From an uncultured Odoribacter sp. (GTDB taxonomy: Bacteria > Bacteroidota > Bacteroidia > Bacteroidales > Marinifilaceae), in NCBI GenBank assembly GCA_910578105.1, contig CAJTPD010000010.1, positions 1 through 64,000 on the forward strand: a DNA stretch of 64,000 nucleotides. Direction: 5' to 3'. A program made the translations under genes and the position numbers. Position 1 is the first letter of the stretch; each line of letters starts with the position of its first letter. Of this stretch, positions 8,803 through 18,053 are shown piece by piece. The notes below the pieces were generated by a model. It saw nothing but the letters and a program-made list of their open reading frames with translations. It searched no databases and was not told the DNA's origin.

Positions 8803-10725
8803 CTATTTATCATTCATCGAAATCAGGAATTCTTCATTTGATTTTGTCTTCTCCAGACGATCTTTTACAAATTGCATAGCTTCTACAGAATTCATATCTG
8901 TCAAATAATTCCGTAAAATCCAAATCCTATTCAACGTATAATCTTCCATCAACAAATCTTCACGCCGCGTACTGGAAGCAGTAATGTCAACAGCCGGATA
9001 AATCCGTTTATTGGACAACTTACGGTCAAGCTGCAACTCCATATTACCTGTTCCTTTGAATTCCTCAAAAATTACGTCGTCCATCTTCGACCCGGTTTCT
9101 GTCAAAGCAGTTGCCAAAATAGTTAATGAACCGCCTCCTTCTATGTTACGTGCCGCACCAAAAAAGCGTTTGGGTTTATGTAATGCATTGGCATCAACTC
9201 CTCCTGACAACACTTTACCGGAAGCCGGAGAAACTGTATTATAAGCTCTGGCCAGACGAGTAATTGAATCCAGAAGAATAACTACATCATGCCCGCACTC
9301 AACCATTCGTTTTGCTTTTTCCAATACAATATTGGCCACTTTTACATGACGTTCCGCAGGTTCGTCAAAAGTAGACGAAATCACTTCCGCCCTTACACTG
9401 CGGGCCATATCCGTAACTTCTTCCGGACGTTCGTCTATTAACAAAATAATCAGGTATACCTCCGGATGATTTGCCGCTATTGCATTTGCAATTTCTTTCA
9501 ACAAAACAGTTTTACCCGTTTTAGGCTGTGCTACAATCAAACCCCGCTGTCCTTTACCAATCGGAGCAAACATATCCACAACACGAGTGGAAAGCGTCGC
9601 CCTTCCGTTTCCGGTAATATTAAACTTCTCATTCGGGAAAAGCGGGGTAAGGTGATCAAAAGGAATCCGGTCACGCACAGCATCCGGAGATTTACCGTTT
9701 ATTTTTTCCACTTTTATCAACGGGAAATATTTTTCTCCTTCTTTAGGAGGCCGTACAGTCCCTTCAACAGTATCACCGGTCTGCAAACCAAACAATTTAA
9801 TCTGACTTTGGGAAACATAAATATCATCCGGTGAATTCAGGTAATTGTAATCGGAAGAACGCAGAAAACCATACCCGTCAGGCATAATTTCCAGTACTCC
9901 GGAATTCAGAATGATACCTTCAAATTCGTAATATTTATCCCGTTTGTCAAAACGCATCTTATTGGGATTGATATTCCCGTTAGCATTATCCCTGCGATTG
10001 TCTTCATAATGGTTACTCTCATCATAACGGTTTTCCTGAACATCAGGTTGTTCCTGTACCAGCCGGGTTTCCCGTTCTAAGGGGTAATCATAATTTTCCC
10101 TTTCAAAATCATCATCATTTCCGTTAAAATCCAGTTCCTTTTCCAGTATATCATCATGAACCAGACGATTAGTCTGTTCTTTCCGGGAATTCGTCTGTTG
10201 TTTTTTTACAAACTCTTTTCGCCCCCCCTGACGGAACTCCTCACGTTGTGACTGATTTCGTCGAAAATCCTCCCGACGACGCTCCGGACGACGAAGCTGT
10301 TCTTCCTGGGATTTTCCGGCAACTGCTTCCGGCACCTTTTCTTCCTGTCCGGCTTCTTCCTGCTTTACCTCCTGTCTAGCAGGCTCTTCTTTAAGAATTT
10401 CTTCCTGTCTGCTATCTTCCCGTTTTACTTCCTCATGGCGTGCAAACTTCGGAACTCCACCTTTTGAATCCCCCACTTTTTCTACACCGGGACGCATCAC
10501 CCGGGCACGAGGTCTTTTCTCTCTCTTTCCGGCTTCTGCTTCAGCCTCCTGAACAGGAATTTTAACGGCCGGCTCAGACTGAGCAGCAACCAAAGCCTGC
10601 TGGTCCAGTATCTTATATATTAATTCTTGTTTTTTGTAAGATTCTACTCGTTTGATATTTAACGTTTTAGCAATTTGCCGTAAATCAGCCAGCAACTTGT
10701 CATTTAATTCCAAAATGTCGTACAT
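8803..10725 (-). CDS. rho: Transcription termination factor Rho
   Basis: Hexameric RNA-dependent ATPase that ends transcription. The 640-residue protein has the SAP-like N-terminal domain (LNDKLLADLRQIAKTLNIKR), then about 200 residues rich in Glu, Arg, Gln and Asn, a cold-shock type RNA-binding domain (GVLEIMPDGYGFLRS near 275) and the ATPase core with Walker A AQPKTGKT near 390. The core ends normally. Long charged, low-complexity N-terminal inserts are common in Bacteroidetes Rho and are thought to modulate RNA binding. Single-gene unit with its own terminator. Confidence 0.97.
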   Translation of the reverse strand: MYDILELNDKLLADLRQIAKTLNIKRVESYKKQELIYKILDQQALVAAQSEPAVKIPVQEAEAEAGKREKRPRARVMRPGVEKVGDSKGGVPKFARHEEVKREDSRQEEILKEEPARQEVKQEEAGQEEKVPEAVAGKSQEEQLRRPERRREDFRRNQSQREEFRQGGRKEFVKKQQTNSRKEQTNRLVHDDILEKELDFNGNDDDFERENYDYPLERETRLVQEQPDVQENRYDESNHYEDNRRDNANGNINPNKMRFDKRDKYYEFEGIILNSGVLEIMPDGYGFLRSSDYNYLNSPDDIYVSQSQIKLFGLQTGDTVEGTVRPPKEGEKYFPLIKVEKINGKSPDAVRDRIPFDHLTPLFPNEKFNITGNGRATLSTRVVDMFAPIGKGQRGLIVAQPKTGKTVLLKEIANAIAANHPEVYLIILLIDERPEEVTDMARSVRAEVISSTFDEPAERHVKVANIVLEKAKRMVECGHDVVILLDSITRLARAYNTVSPASGKVLSGGVDANALHKPKRFFGAARNIEGGGSLTILATALTETGSKMDDVIFEEFKGTGNMELQLDRKLSNKRIYPAVDITASSTRREDLLMEDYTLNRIWILRNYLTDMNSVEAMQFVKDRLEKTKSNEEFLISMNDK

Positions 10726-10861
10726 AGACTTATGATAAGGATTTTATTTTGTAGTATAATCATCTGTATAGAAACAGATGGAATTGAAATATGTTGCAAA
10801 AGTAGGAATAAAAACTCTATTCTCAAAGAGATTATAAAAAAAGATTAATAACCCAAAAGGC

Positions 10862-12124
10862 TCAATCCAACTTTGCCCTCATTACATTGGCCGGCGGACG
10901 CTGATTTCTCAACTCATCAGCCATAAATTCAAAATACTTGCGGGTATGTTCAAAAAACATTCTGAAACCTTTACACAAACACGAAATATTTTCATTTTCA
11001 ATCGTTTTTGCTATCCGGTTTTTTGGACAATCTCCTCCGCAAGCCTTTAAATAAGCACATAATTTACAACGGTTCGGTAACGAATCTTTTTTGTATTGTT
11101 CAAAAAATAACTGTTTATCACTTTTTACCATCTCTGCTATATCCTGTTGAAAAATATTTCCCAACCGATATTCCGGAAATACAAAATGATCACAGCAAAA
11201 AGCATCTCCATTATGTTCTATTGCCAAAGAACAACCACAATAGGGTGCCATCGAACACAAAGAAGGTTGTTGCCCGACATAAGCTGCCAACGTGTTGTCA
11301 AACCAATTTACATAACAATAACCTACATCCGTTTTTACCCATCGGTCAAAAATACGGCATAAAAAATTACCCCAGTCCTCCGCACTGACATTTTCCCTCA
11401 TCAATGCCGTTTCCCCGGAATATTTATTATCTACAATAGACAAATCCTCATTTTCATCCAACGCAATCCGTTCCACAATCGGAGAAAACTGCATATACCG
11501 GCTACCTATTTCTTTCAGAAATTCATATACAGCAACCGGTTCTTTACAATTGGAAGCATTCACTACCGACATGGTATTAAATTCCACCCCATGTTTCCGG
11601 AAAATTCGTGCACACTCCACCACTTTTTCCCAGGACCCCCTTCCGTCAGCAAAACGCCGGTGATAATCATGGAATTTTCTGGGACCGTCAATGGAAAGAC
11701 CACACAAAAAATGATTTTCAGCCAGAAACTCTGCCCATTGGTCGTCGATTAATGTTCCGTTTGTCTGCAAGACATTAGTAATCCGTTTGCCTTCCCCATA
11801 TTTTTTTTGCAATTCCAATGCCCTGCGGAAATACTCTCGCCCCAACAATGTAGGTTCTCCTCCATGCCAAATAAATTCAACCCTTTCCTGAGGCTGCGCA
11901 ACAATATAATCCCGGATAAATTTTTCCAATATATCTTCCTTCATCCCGAAGGCGGACAAATTAAATTTTTTACCCGGATACAAAGCATCTTTTTCCAGAT
12001 AATAACAATAATCACAGTCCAAATTGCAAACAGGCCCCACCACTTTTACCATGGCAGAAAAACTACGCCGCAGTTTATTTCTTTCCTGCTCAAACAAAAA
12101 TGAAGCAGTCCTTTTCTCACTCAT
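10862..12124 (-). CDS. Anaerobic sulfatase-maturating enzyme (radical SAM/SPASM)
   Basis: Converts the active-site Ser or Cys of sulfatases to formylglycine in the cytoplasm before export. The 420 residues hold the radical-SAM cluster motif CxxxCxxC at C33, C37 and C40 (CNLDCDYC), the WHGGEPTL segment near 107, and C-terminal SPASM cysteines (CGCSLAIEHNGDAFCCDHF; CKLCAYLKACGGDCP) that hold two auxiliary clusters. It lies just upstream of rho and 2.3 kb from the two serine-type sulfatases, which cannot work without such an enzyme. Length and motifs match the anSME family closely. Confidence 0.95.
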   Translation of the reverse strand: MSEKRTASFLFEQERNKLRRSFSAMVKVVGPVCNLDCDYCYYLEKDALYPGKKFNLSAFGMKEDILEKFIRDYIVAQPQERVEFIWHGGEPTLLGREYFRRALELQKKYGEGKRITNVLQTNGTLIDDQWAEFLAENHFLCGLSIDGPRKFHDYHRRFADGRGSWEKVVECARIFRKHGVEFNTMSVVNASNCKEPVAVYEFLKEIGSRYMQFSPIVERIALDENEDLSIVDNKYSGETALMRENVSAEDWGNFLCRIFDRWVKTDVGYCYVNWFDNTLAAYVGQQPSLCSMAPYCGCSLAIEHNGDAFCCDHFVFPEYRLGNIFQQDIAEMVKSDKQLFFEQYKKDSLPNRCKLCAYLKACGGDCPKNRIAKTIENENISCLCKGFRMFFEHTRKYFEFMADELRNQRPPANVMRAKLD

Positions 12125-12222
12125 TTCCGGTCATTATTTACTAACAGAATTGCAAATGTAATATTTTATACTATAATTCCTTACCCATGTCATTTTTATG
12201 AAAATTTTACAAGGGAAATGAT

Positions 12223-12230
12223 TATCTTTG
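12223..12230 (+). promoter_or_regulatory. -7 promoter element of tatA-tatC
   Basis: TATCTTTG matches TAnnTTTG and lies 19 bases upstream of the tatA ATG, so the leader would be very short. Confidence 0.55.
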
Positions 12231-12249
12231 GCCAACAAAAACTATTAAT

Positions 12250-12444
12250 ATGCTTGGAAGATTATTCATTTTTGGCTTAGGCGGACAAGAGATTCTTTTT
12301 ATTGCCCTGATTGTATTGTTACTTTTTGGCGGAAGAAAAATTCCGGAACTGATGAAAGGTCTGGGAAAAGGGGTGAAAAGTTTTAAAGATGGCATGAACG
12401 GAATTGAGAACGACTTAAATACTGACGATAAAGAAAAAAAATAA
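12250..12444 (+). CDS. tatA: Sec-independent translocase subunit TatA
   Basis: Forms the oligomeric pore-like component of the twin-arginine pathway that exports folded proteins. The 64 residues show one N-terminal membrane helix (EILFIALIVLLLFGG), the FGG hinge and an amphipathic helix (IPELMKGLGKGVKSFKDG), the usual TatA architecture. It is followed 15 bp later by tatC, forming a minimal TatAC system with no tatB, as is usual in Bacteroidetes where one TatA-type protein does both jobs. A TAnnTTTG element lies immediately upstream. Confidence 0.95.
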   Translation: MLGRLFIFGLGGQEILFIALIVLLLFGGRKIPELMKGLGKGVKSFKDGMNGIENDLNTDDKEKK

Positions 12445-12459
12445 CGCTTAGTGCGCCAT

Positions 12460-13254
12460 ATGGAAAATTCTAACGAAAAAGAAATGACTTTCTGGGATCA
12501 TCTGGATGAACTCAGGAAGGTATTTTTTCGTATTGTTATAGCTGTCGTGCTTTTGGCATGTATTGCTTTCTTTTTTAAAGATTTTTTATTCAATATTATT
12601 CTTGCTCCCCAACGTTCTGACTTTATTTTATATCGTTTTTTTAACCGGCTTGCCGCCGATTTCGCCATGCCTTCACTGGAAGCTGGAGATTTTCATGTGG
12701 ATTTAATTAACACTCAGCTTACTTCCCAGTTTATGATTCACATGAGTGTGGCATTATATACGGGAATCCTACTTGCTTCCCCCTATATCATATATACTCT
12801 GTTTGGCTTTATCAATCCGGCTTTGCATACCGCAGAACGCCGAACCTGCATAAAAATACTTGTTCCGGCTTGTCTGCTCTTTCTCTTCGGAATATTTCTC
12901 AATTATTATGTCATTTTTCCACTCTCCTTCCGCTTTTTAGCAACTTATCAAGTCAGTGAAACCGTAACAAACCTGATTTCCCTGTCTTCTTATATCAGTA
13001 GTTTCACTATGCTATCTCTCTTATTGGGAACTGCATTTGAAATACCTGTCATTGCTTATTTTTTGGCAAAACTTCATCTTATTACTGCCGGAATGCTGAA
13101 AAAATTCCGGAAACATTCTTTGGTAGCAATTCTGATTGTTGCTGCTATTATCACCCCGACATCTGATGTATTCACCTTATTACTGGTATCTGCACCTCTT
13201 TATCTACTCTATGAACTCAGTGTTATTGTTGTATCACGCACTAACTCGCGCTGA
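12460..13254 (+). CDS. tatC: Sec-independent translocase subunit TatC
   Basis: The receptor of the Tat pathway, recognising twin-arginine signal peptides. From the ATG at 12460 the protein has about 264 residues with six membrane segments and conserved pieces MTFWDHLDELRK at the N-terminus and SPYIIYTLFGFINPAL in the first periplasmic/cytoplasmic loop region. A GTG nine bases earlier would add three residues; the ATG fits the family start better. Its last 46 bp overlap, tail to tail, the 3' end of the acyl-carrier-protein phosphodiesterase gene on the other strand. Confidence 0.95.
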   Translation: MENSNEKEMTFWDHLDELRKVFFRIVIAVVLLACIAFFFKDFLFNIILAPQRSDFILYRFFNRLAADFAMPSLEAGDFHVDLINTQLTSQFMIHMSVALYTGILLASPYIIYTLFGFINPALHTAERRTCIKILVPACLLFLFGIFLNYYVIFPLSFRFLATYQVSETVTNLISLSSYISSFTMLSLLLGTAFEIPVIAYFLAKLHLITAGMLKKFRKHSLVAILIVAAIITPTSDVFTLLLVSAPLYLLYELSVIVVSRTNSR

Positions 13255-13814
13255 CACATGGCTTGCAGTTCCGGGAAAAAGATTTCAAATACCTCCCGCC
13301 ATTTCCGGTCATGAATCCAAAGAAAATCCACCGCTTTGCCGGGATTTATTTCTATCCCCCGGTAATCAACCATAATAGACAAAGAACGGCATATTCCCCC
13401 CGGAGTCGCATAACGTTCCAAACGGCTGGTTAAAATAAAATGCCACATGAAGCTCTGAAACCGGGCAGGCAAATTCCGGTAATTCAATATCAGATTCCAA
13501 TAGAAAGCCCAGGCAAAACCTTTCAAAGACTGATGAGCATAAATCTTAAAATCCCGTGCCAGAATATGATCCAGCAAAATATCAGTCACAACGGCGGAAT
13601 ACCGGCCAAAATAAGCCCGCCCTAAAGCCACCATTTCACGCACCAAAGGATGAGTATCCGAAAAAGCATCAATCTGCCGGTGAAGAAGAATTCCTTTCTG
13701 AATGCCGGGCGGATAATTCCTGTAAGCATTTCCCTTTACCGCATCACCCACAAAATTGCCAATCTGTACCTGTTTGTCTTTCCCGGATAAATAAATATGT
13801 GCCAGATAATTCAT
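13209..13814 (-). CDS. acpH: Acyl carrier protein phosphodiesterase (AcpH-like)
   Basis: Predicted to remove the 4'-phosphopantetheine arm from acyl carrier protein, of the HD-like AcpH/DUF479 family. The 201 residues carry MNYLAHIYLSG, the metal-site region GNFVGDAVKG near 22, LLHRQIDAFSDTHP near 44 and DILLDHILARDF near 77, all typical of the family. It converges on tatC and overlaps its last 46 bp, so both C-termini are encoded by the same DNA. A TAnnTTTG element lies 29 bases upstream. Confidence 0.9.
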   Translation of the reverse strand: MNYLAHIYLSGKDKQVQIGNFVGDAVKGNAYRNYPPGIQKGILLHRQIDAFSDTHPLVREMVALGRAYFGRYSAVVTDILLDHILARDFKIYAHQSLKGFAWAFYWNLILNYRNLPARFQSFMWHFILTSRLERYATPGGICRSLSIMVDYRGIEINPGKAVDFLWIHDRKWREVFEIFFPELQAMCQRELVRDTTITLSS

Positions 13815-13842
13815 TGAACATTTTTTCTAGTGTGATATACAA

Positions 13843-13850
13843 CAAAGATA
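13843..13850 (-). promoter_or_regulatory. -7 promoter element of acpH
   Basis: TATCTTTG on the minus strand, 28 bases upstream of the acpH ATG. Confidence 0.5.
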
Positions 13851-13989
13851 GAAATTATCAGCAATTATTTTTTCCACATTATTCCCAAACAATAATTTCA
13901 TTTTTACAGTAATAATTAAAATCCCAGCCTCAAACTTTATTCACATGAAAACGTAAAATTCAAAAGCAATAAACTAAAAACTTATCCAT

Positions 13990-14817
13990 ATGAAAACAAG
14001 ATTATTATTATTTATCCCGGCATTGACTTTGGGCATGTTCCTCAACGGTTGCAATGCGCACAGCCAGAACCTCCCCGACAAACAAATTGCCACTGCATTC
14101 AAAGCAAAGTATCCGAACGCAAAAAAAACAGAATGGGAATCCAAACAAGGATTTTACGTTGCAGAATTTCATAATGACAACATTGAAAGTGAAGCTTGGT
14201 TCGACAATAAAGGAAAATGGACATTAACCAAGAATGAACTCAGATACAATATGCTTCCTGCAGAAATCCGGAATAATCTGGAAAAAACCGATTATAACAA
14301 CTGGAAGAAAGACGATATCACCAAAATCGAAAGACCGAATGTACTCCCTATTTATATAATTGAAGTTGAAAAAGCAGGCCAGGAAACCAATCTATATTAT
14401 ACCGAAAACGGTCAACTGGTAAAAACCATGAACGACCTGAAACCCAACAGTCCTGTCGATTATTCACCTCTTCCTGCCGAAATTCAAAATCAAATCAAAC
14501 AAAAATATCCTCAGGCAATTCTGCTTGATACAGACCGGGAAAAAGGAAAATACGAAGTTGATATCCTGGACCAAGGCAAAAATAAAGAAGTTATATTCAA
14601 CGGAACCACTTGGCAAACAACCTTTTGGGAAGTAAACAAAACAGATGTACCAACCACCGTTATGGATGCTTTCCGCAACTCAACCTATGGCAAATATCGA
14701 ATAGACGAAATCCATTTTTTTGAAACTCCTGCCAATACTTATTACCATTTTGAATTAGAAAAAGACGGTCAGGAAGTATATCTCTCCGTAGATACCCATG
14801 GAAATATATTGAAATAA
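13990..14817 (+). CDS. PepSY-like domain lipoprotein
   Basis: A 275-residue exported lipoprotein: the N-terminus MKTRLLLFIPALTLGMFLNG ends in a lipobox followed by Cys21. The body contains repeated units of the PepSY-like (beta-lactamase-inhibitor-like) fold: FKAKYPNAKKTEWESKQGFY then AEFHNDNIESEAWFDNKGKW, a second around LPAEIRNNLEK, and a third around LPAEIQNQIKQKYPQA. Such proteins are common in Bacteroidetes envelopes, often near two-component systems; their ligands are unknown. It is a single gene on the plus strand. Confidence 0.85.
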   Translation: MKTRLLLFIPALTLGMFLNGCNAHSQNLPDKQIATAFKAKYPNAKKTEWESKQGFYVAEFHNDNIESEAWFDNKGKWTLTKNELRYNMLPAEIRNNLEKTDYNNWKKDDITKIERPNVLPIYIIEVEKAGQETNLYYTENGQLVKTMNDLKPNSPVDYSPLPAEIQNQIKQKYPQAILLDTDREKGKYEVDILDQGKNKEVIFNGTTWQTTFWEVNKTDVPTTVMDAFRNSTYGKYRIDEIHFFETPANTYYHFELEKDGQEVYLSVDTHGNILK

Positions 14818-14973
14818 AGCAAAAGCCAGCATTTTGCTTTTCGGAAAGCAATTGTCCGGACTAAAGTTTCTGATTTGTAGTTATTTATCAGACACTTTAG
14901 TCCACACTCAAAAATCTGAAAAACTACTTTCATCAGACTGGAAAACTACCACCTCTCTCACACATCCAGAATA

Positions 14974-15588
14974 TTACAAATATTCTTTAATATCCTGTAA
15001 CTCTATTAATTTATTGATAATAGCATAAATCGTCAAACCAGCAGGACTATGAATCTGTAATTTACGGGCAATGTTGCGACGATGCGTAATTACCGTATGT
15101 GCAGATAAAAAGAGAGCATCAGCTATTTCTTTATTAGTCATACCTTTCACTACACACGTAACAATCTCTTTCTCACGCACACTCAATATATCCTGCCCTC
15201 CTGCCGTGACAATCTCTTCAGAAACATTCAATAATTTATTTAATTTCCCTTCCAGAATCTTAGGTTCATCATATAAAGAAAAACTATCATCATAATTTTT
15301 CAATAAAGCAGAATCACTCACAGAACAAAGCAATGCTATACATTTCATGTTGAATTCCCTGGTTTCTTCTTTCAGTTTCCGAACATCAAAAGGAACAGGA
15401 AAAGTGGGATTTATAATCAAAACGCCAGGTTTATGTATACGGATACAATCCAATAAAGACTCCGGCGAAATCACCTCTATCGGCAGGATTTTGAATCCCT
15501 GCACATGTTTCAACACCAAAGCCAAACCACTCCGGATGATAACCGAAGTCTCGGCAATCGCTACTTTCAATGTTTCATCCTCTCGCAT
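14974..15588 (-). CDS. NarL/LuxR-type regulator with degenerate receiver domain
   Basis: About 204 residues from the ATG at 15588. The C-terminal half is a LuxR helix-turn-helix (LSVREKEIVTCVVKGMTNKE, then ALFLSAHTVITHRRNIARKL). The N-terminal half resembles a receiver domain, but the normal phospho-acceptor Asp at the end of strand 3 is replaced in the segment VLIINPTF, so it may work without phosphorylation. Its start overlaps the upstream hemerythrin gene by 14 bp, so the two are translated as a pair. Such hemerythrin-LuxR pairs suggest a redox or nitric-oxide response, which is inference from the partner gene. Confidence 0.85.
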   Translation of the reverse strand: MREDETLKVAIAETSVIIRSGLALVLKHVQGFKILPIEVISPESLLDCIRIHKPGVLIINPTFPVPFDVRKLKEETREFNMKCIALLCSVSDSALLKNYDDSFSLYDEPKILEGKLNKLLNVSEEIVTAGGQDILSVREKEIVTCVVKGMTNKEIADALFLSAHTVITHRRNIARKLQIHSPAGLTIYAIINKLIELQDIKEYL

Positions 15589-16285
15589 CGTGATGAATTT
15601 TATTTTCAACTTCCATAATTAACGGAACAAACATGTAATCTTCCACCCGACAATGGGAACACAAATCCTTCTCACACGAATAAATATCAAACAATACACT
15701 GTTCAATTGATTATTGTTGATATTGGCCGGATAATATTTCACTATGATATTCTTCAATTCTGTTAATTTGGCTTCAATCTGATTATGACGGTCAGCAAAA
15801 ACTTTAATATTATATCCTCCCGGATAATTTTTTCCTTGCAGCAAACAATTCACATACCCGAAAACCACCTGATTTTCATACTCCATATGTGCCCTCACCT
15901 CATTGACATATTCGTCAAAAAATTTCAGAATCAAAAAAGCTACGTCATTCTGCGAACAATCAATCGCATCAATCAATTTGCGACGTATTGCAGGAAGATT
16001 AAAATCTAAAAAATAAGAATGCGCCTGACGTAAATAATCTATTAAAGCCTCTACAGAAATTTTGTGATAATACTCATCGGATATGCAACACTCATCATCC
16101 ATAAAATTTACTACTGCTAAAAAAGTTCCGGTATGTACTCCCTGCTGTTCGCATACCTGTTCTACTGTTTTATCCCCAAATCCCAACGACAAACCAAACC
16201 GACTCATCACCAGCAATAAATTATAATTTTCACAAATCAAATCACTCATTCTGTCTGTGGCCGAATATTTCATATATTTATTCAT
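15575..16285 (-). CDS. Hemerythrin-like (YtfE/RIC-related) di-iron protein
   Basis: A 236-residue cytoplasmic protein with an N-terminal DUF542-like region (LLLVMSRFGLSLGFGDKTVE then VCEQQGVHTGTFLAVVNF) and a C-terminal hemerythrin domain with spaced His and Glu ligands (HSYFLDFNLPAIR, EVRAHMEYENQVVFGYV, DRHNQIE, SHCRVEDYMFVPLI). Relatives repair iron-sulfur clusters or sense O2/NO. It is co-transcribed with the downstream LuxR-type regulator, which starts inside its last codons. The domain call is good; the exact role is inferred. Confidence 0.85.
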   Translation of the reverse strand: MNKYMKYSATDRMSDLICENYNLLLVMSRFGLSLGFGDKTVEQVCEQQGVHTGTFLAVVNFMDDECCISDEYYHKISVEALIDYLRQAHSYFLDFNLPAIRRKLIDAIDCSQNDVAFLILKFFDEYVNEVRAHMEYENQVVFGYVNCLLQGKNYPGGYNIKVFADRHNQIEAKLTELKNIIVKYYPANINNNQLNSVLFDIYSCEKDLCSHCRVEDYMFVPLIMEVENKIHHDARG

Positions 16286-16448
16286 TCTAAATAAATTTAA
16301 TATGCAAATTAAACACTATTTTCTTTATTTTACAACCCCAATTTTTAGGTATTGTGCTTTTCACTTCCTGTTCTTTCCACCATGAACGCTGAGCGTTAAA
16401 TAACCTTTCTTCATTTTCTTTTATTTTGTAAGGCCCGGACTTTTTTAT

Positions 16449-16456
16449 ATTTTTGT
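16449..16456 (+). promoter_or_regulatory. -7 promoter element of the metzincin lipoprotein gene
   Basis: TATTTTTG matches TAnnTTTG and lies 20 bases before the ATG at 16477. Confidence 0.5.
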
Positions 16457-16476
16457 GCAACAATAAAAGGAAAAGC

Positions 16477-17685
16477 ATGAAAATCAGATTATTTATATCT
16501 CTACTTTTACCTATAGTCACTTTACTTTCCTGTGCTAAAGACGAACCGGCACCTCAAGTGTTAAAAACCTCGGAAAGAAATTTGCATTTTTCAGGCAACG
16601 GAGGTGCCTGGATGCTGACAATCAACACAAACACAGCATGGCAGATAGAAGGTACTACAGACTGGTGTTCTGTAGATAAAACAGACGGATACAACACTAC
16701 CAACTTAATCATAAGCGTTGATGCAAACAATACCGGAGTTGCCCGTTTCACGAATCTTCAAATAAGCAGCGAACGCAACATTGTCAATGTCAGCATAGAA
16801 CAGGATACCGTTTCCGGTTCATTCCATTATGAATTACCGGTCGTTTTCCATATTATATACAGCGATAATAAAGATAGTTTGCAAAATGTAAAAACCGAAG
16901 TAATCAATGGCATCATCGAAAAATGCAATTATCTGTTTCAGAATCCGAACGGAAGTGTTGATATGAATTTACATCTGATAGCAGCCACACACGATCCCAA
17001 CGGAAATAAACTGCCGGAACCAGGAATAGACCGGGTACAACGTACCAATTCAGCCTACAAAAGCTCGGAATCTTTTCTGAAAGAAACCAACACCGTTGAC
17101 GGCGACCTGTTGTGGGACCCCAATCAATATGTCAACGTTTTTGTATTCACTTTTGTCGAATCCAACGTTTCAGGGCGTACAACACTTCCGCATACCCCCC
17201 GCCAAAATAGCCTTCCGGGACTACTGGCCAATAACACCTTCTATACAAGAACTCCCGATTTTCCCTGGGGTATCACACTGAACAACACATACATTTATGA
17301 ACCGGATAATTACCAGACAATGGCACACGAATTAGGACACTATCTGGGACTCTTACATGTATTTATCAGCAAAGACAACAACACCGATTATTGTAATGAT
17401 ACTTATGCTTATGACCGTACTGAATATGAAACTTACCTGAAAAATAATCCGGAACTTACCATACAGGAAAAATACCAGCGACAAAGTATTGATGGGATTA
17501 CTTTTACCTCCCATAACATTATGGACTATTATTATTCCTATTTTAACCAATTTACTGCAGACCAGTTTCTGCGTGTGCGTCATGTGCTCGAACACAGTCC
17601 GCTTATTCCTGGTCCGAAAGACATCACTGTCACCCGTAGTCTCACAGAAGAAACAGAAGCACCAGTAGCCATCAGTATAGAATAA
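16477..17685 (+). CDS. Zinc metalloproteinase lipoprotein (metzincin) with BACON domain
   Basis: A surface or periplasmic lipoprotein protease of about 402 residues. The start MKIRLFISLLLPIVTLLS is a signal peptide ending at a lipobox Cys. A BACON-type beta-sandwich follows (LKTSERNLHFSGNGGAWMLT, then WCSVDK), and then the catalytic domain with the zinc motif HELGHYLGLLH and a Met-turn NIMDYYYS, which define a metzincin. It resembles the BF0631-like family of Bacteroidetes metalloproteinases. I chose the ATG at 16477 because of the signal peptide; an ATG 24 bp earlier adds only a non-matching leader. Natural substrates are unknown. Confidence 0.9.
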   Translation: MKIRLFISLLLPIVTLLSCAKDEPAPQVLKTSERNLHFSGNGGAWMLTINTNTAWQIEGTTDWCSVDKTDGYNTTNLIISVDANNTGVARFTNLQISSERNIVNVSIEQDTVSGSFHYELPVVFHIIYSDNKDSLQNVKTEVINGIIEKCNYLFQNPNGSVDMNLHLIAATHDPNGNKLPEPGIDRVQRTNSAYKSSESFLKETNTVDGDLLWDPNQYVNVFVFTFVESNVSGRTTLPHTPRQNSLPGLLANNTFYTRTPDFPWGITLNNTYIYEPDNYQTMAHELGHYLGLLHVFISKDNNTDYCNDTYAYDRTEYETYLKNNPELTIQEKYQRQSIDGITFTSHNIMDYYYSYFNQFTADQFLRVRHVLEHSPLIPGPKDITVTRSLTEETEAPVAISIE

Positions 17686-17750
17686 CTAAATTATTTCTGT
17701 ATCCGACGCCCTGTTTTCTTTTTTTCTGCCAAAGCCGGAAACCATCAATC

Positions 17751-18033
17751 ATGTCTTTTGAAAAGAGCGGAAGCAAAAAAACAACGATTCAAAATGACAA
17801 CAGAACAACTTCTCAAAAAAATCCCCGCATTGAAGTCGTGGATGCCTTACGCGGATTTGCTGTAATGGCTATTATTTTGGTACATAATCTGGAACACTTC
17901 ATATTTCCGGTATATCCGACTAATTCACCGGACTGGCTGGGCGTTTTGAACCAAGGGGGTATTTAGCTGCATATTCAGCCTTTTCGCAGGAAAGGCATAC
18001 GCTATTTTGCTCTGTTATTCGGCTTTACATTTT
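17751..18033 (+). pseudogene. Decayed DUF418/YeiB-like membrane protein
   Basis: The first 70 residues (RIEVVDALRGFAVMAIILVH) are a typical DUF418 start. A run of five G at 17955-17959 then shifts the frame. In the +1 frame the family sequence continues (IFSLFAGKAYAI), and a missing T near 17994 restores the first frame for FALLFGFTF before a stop. The remaining three quarters of the protein are missing, and the next gene's stop codon follows after about 20 bp. This is a frameshifted and truncated remnant. Confidence 0.85.
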
Positions 18034-18053
18034 GAAACCACAAATAGAAGGTA

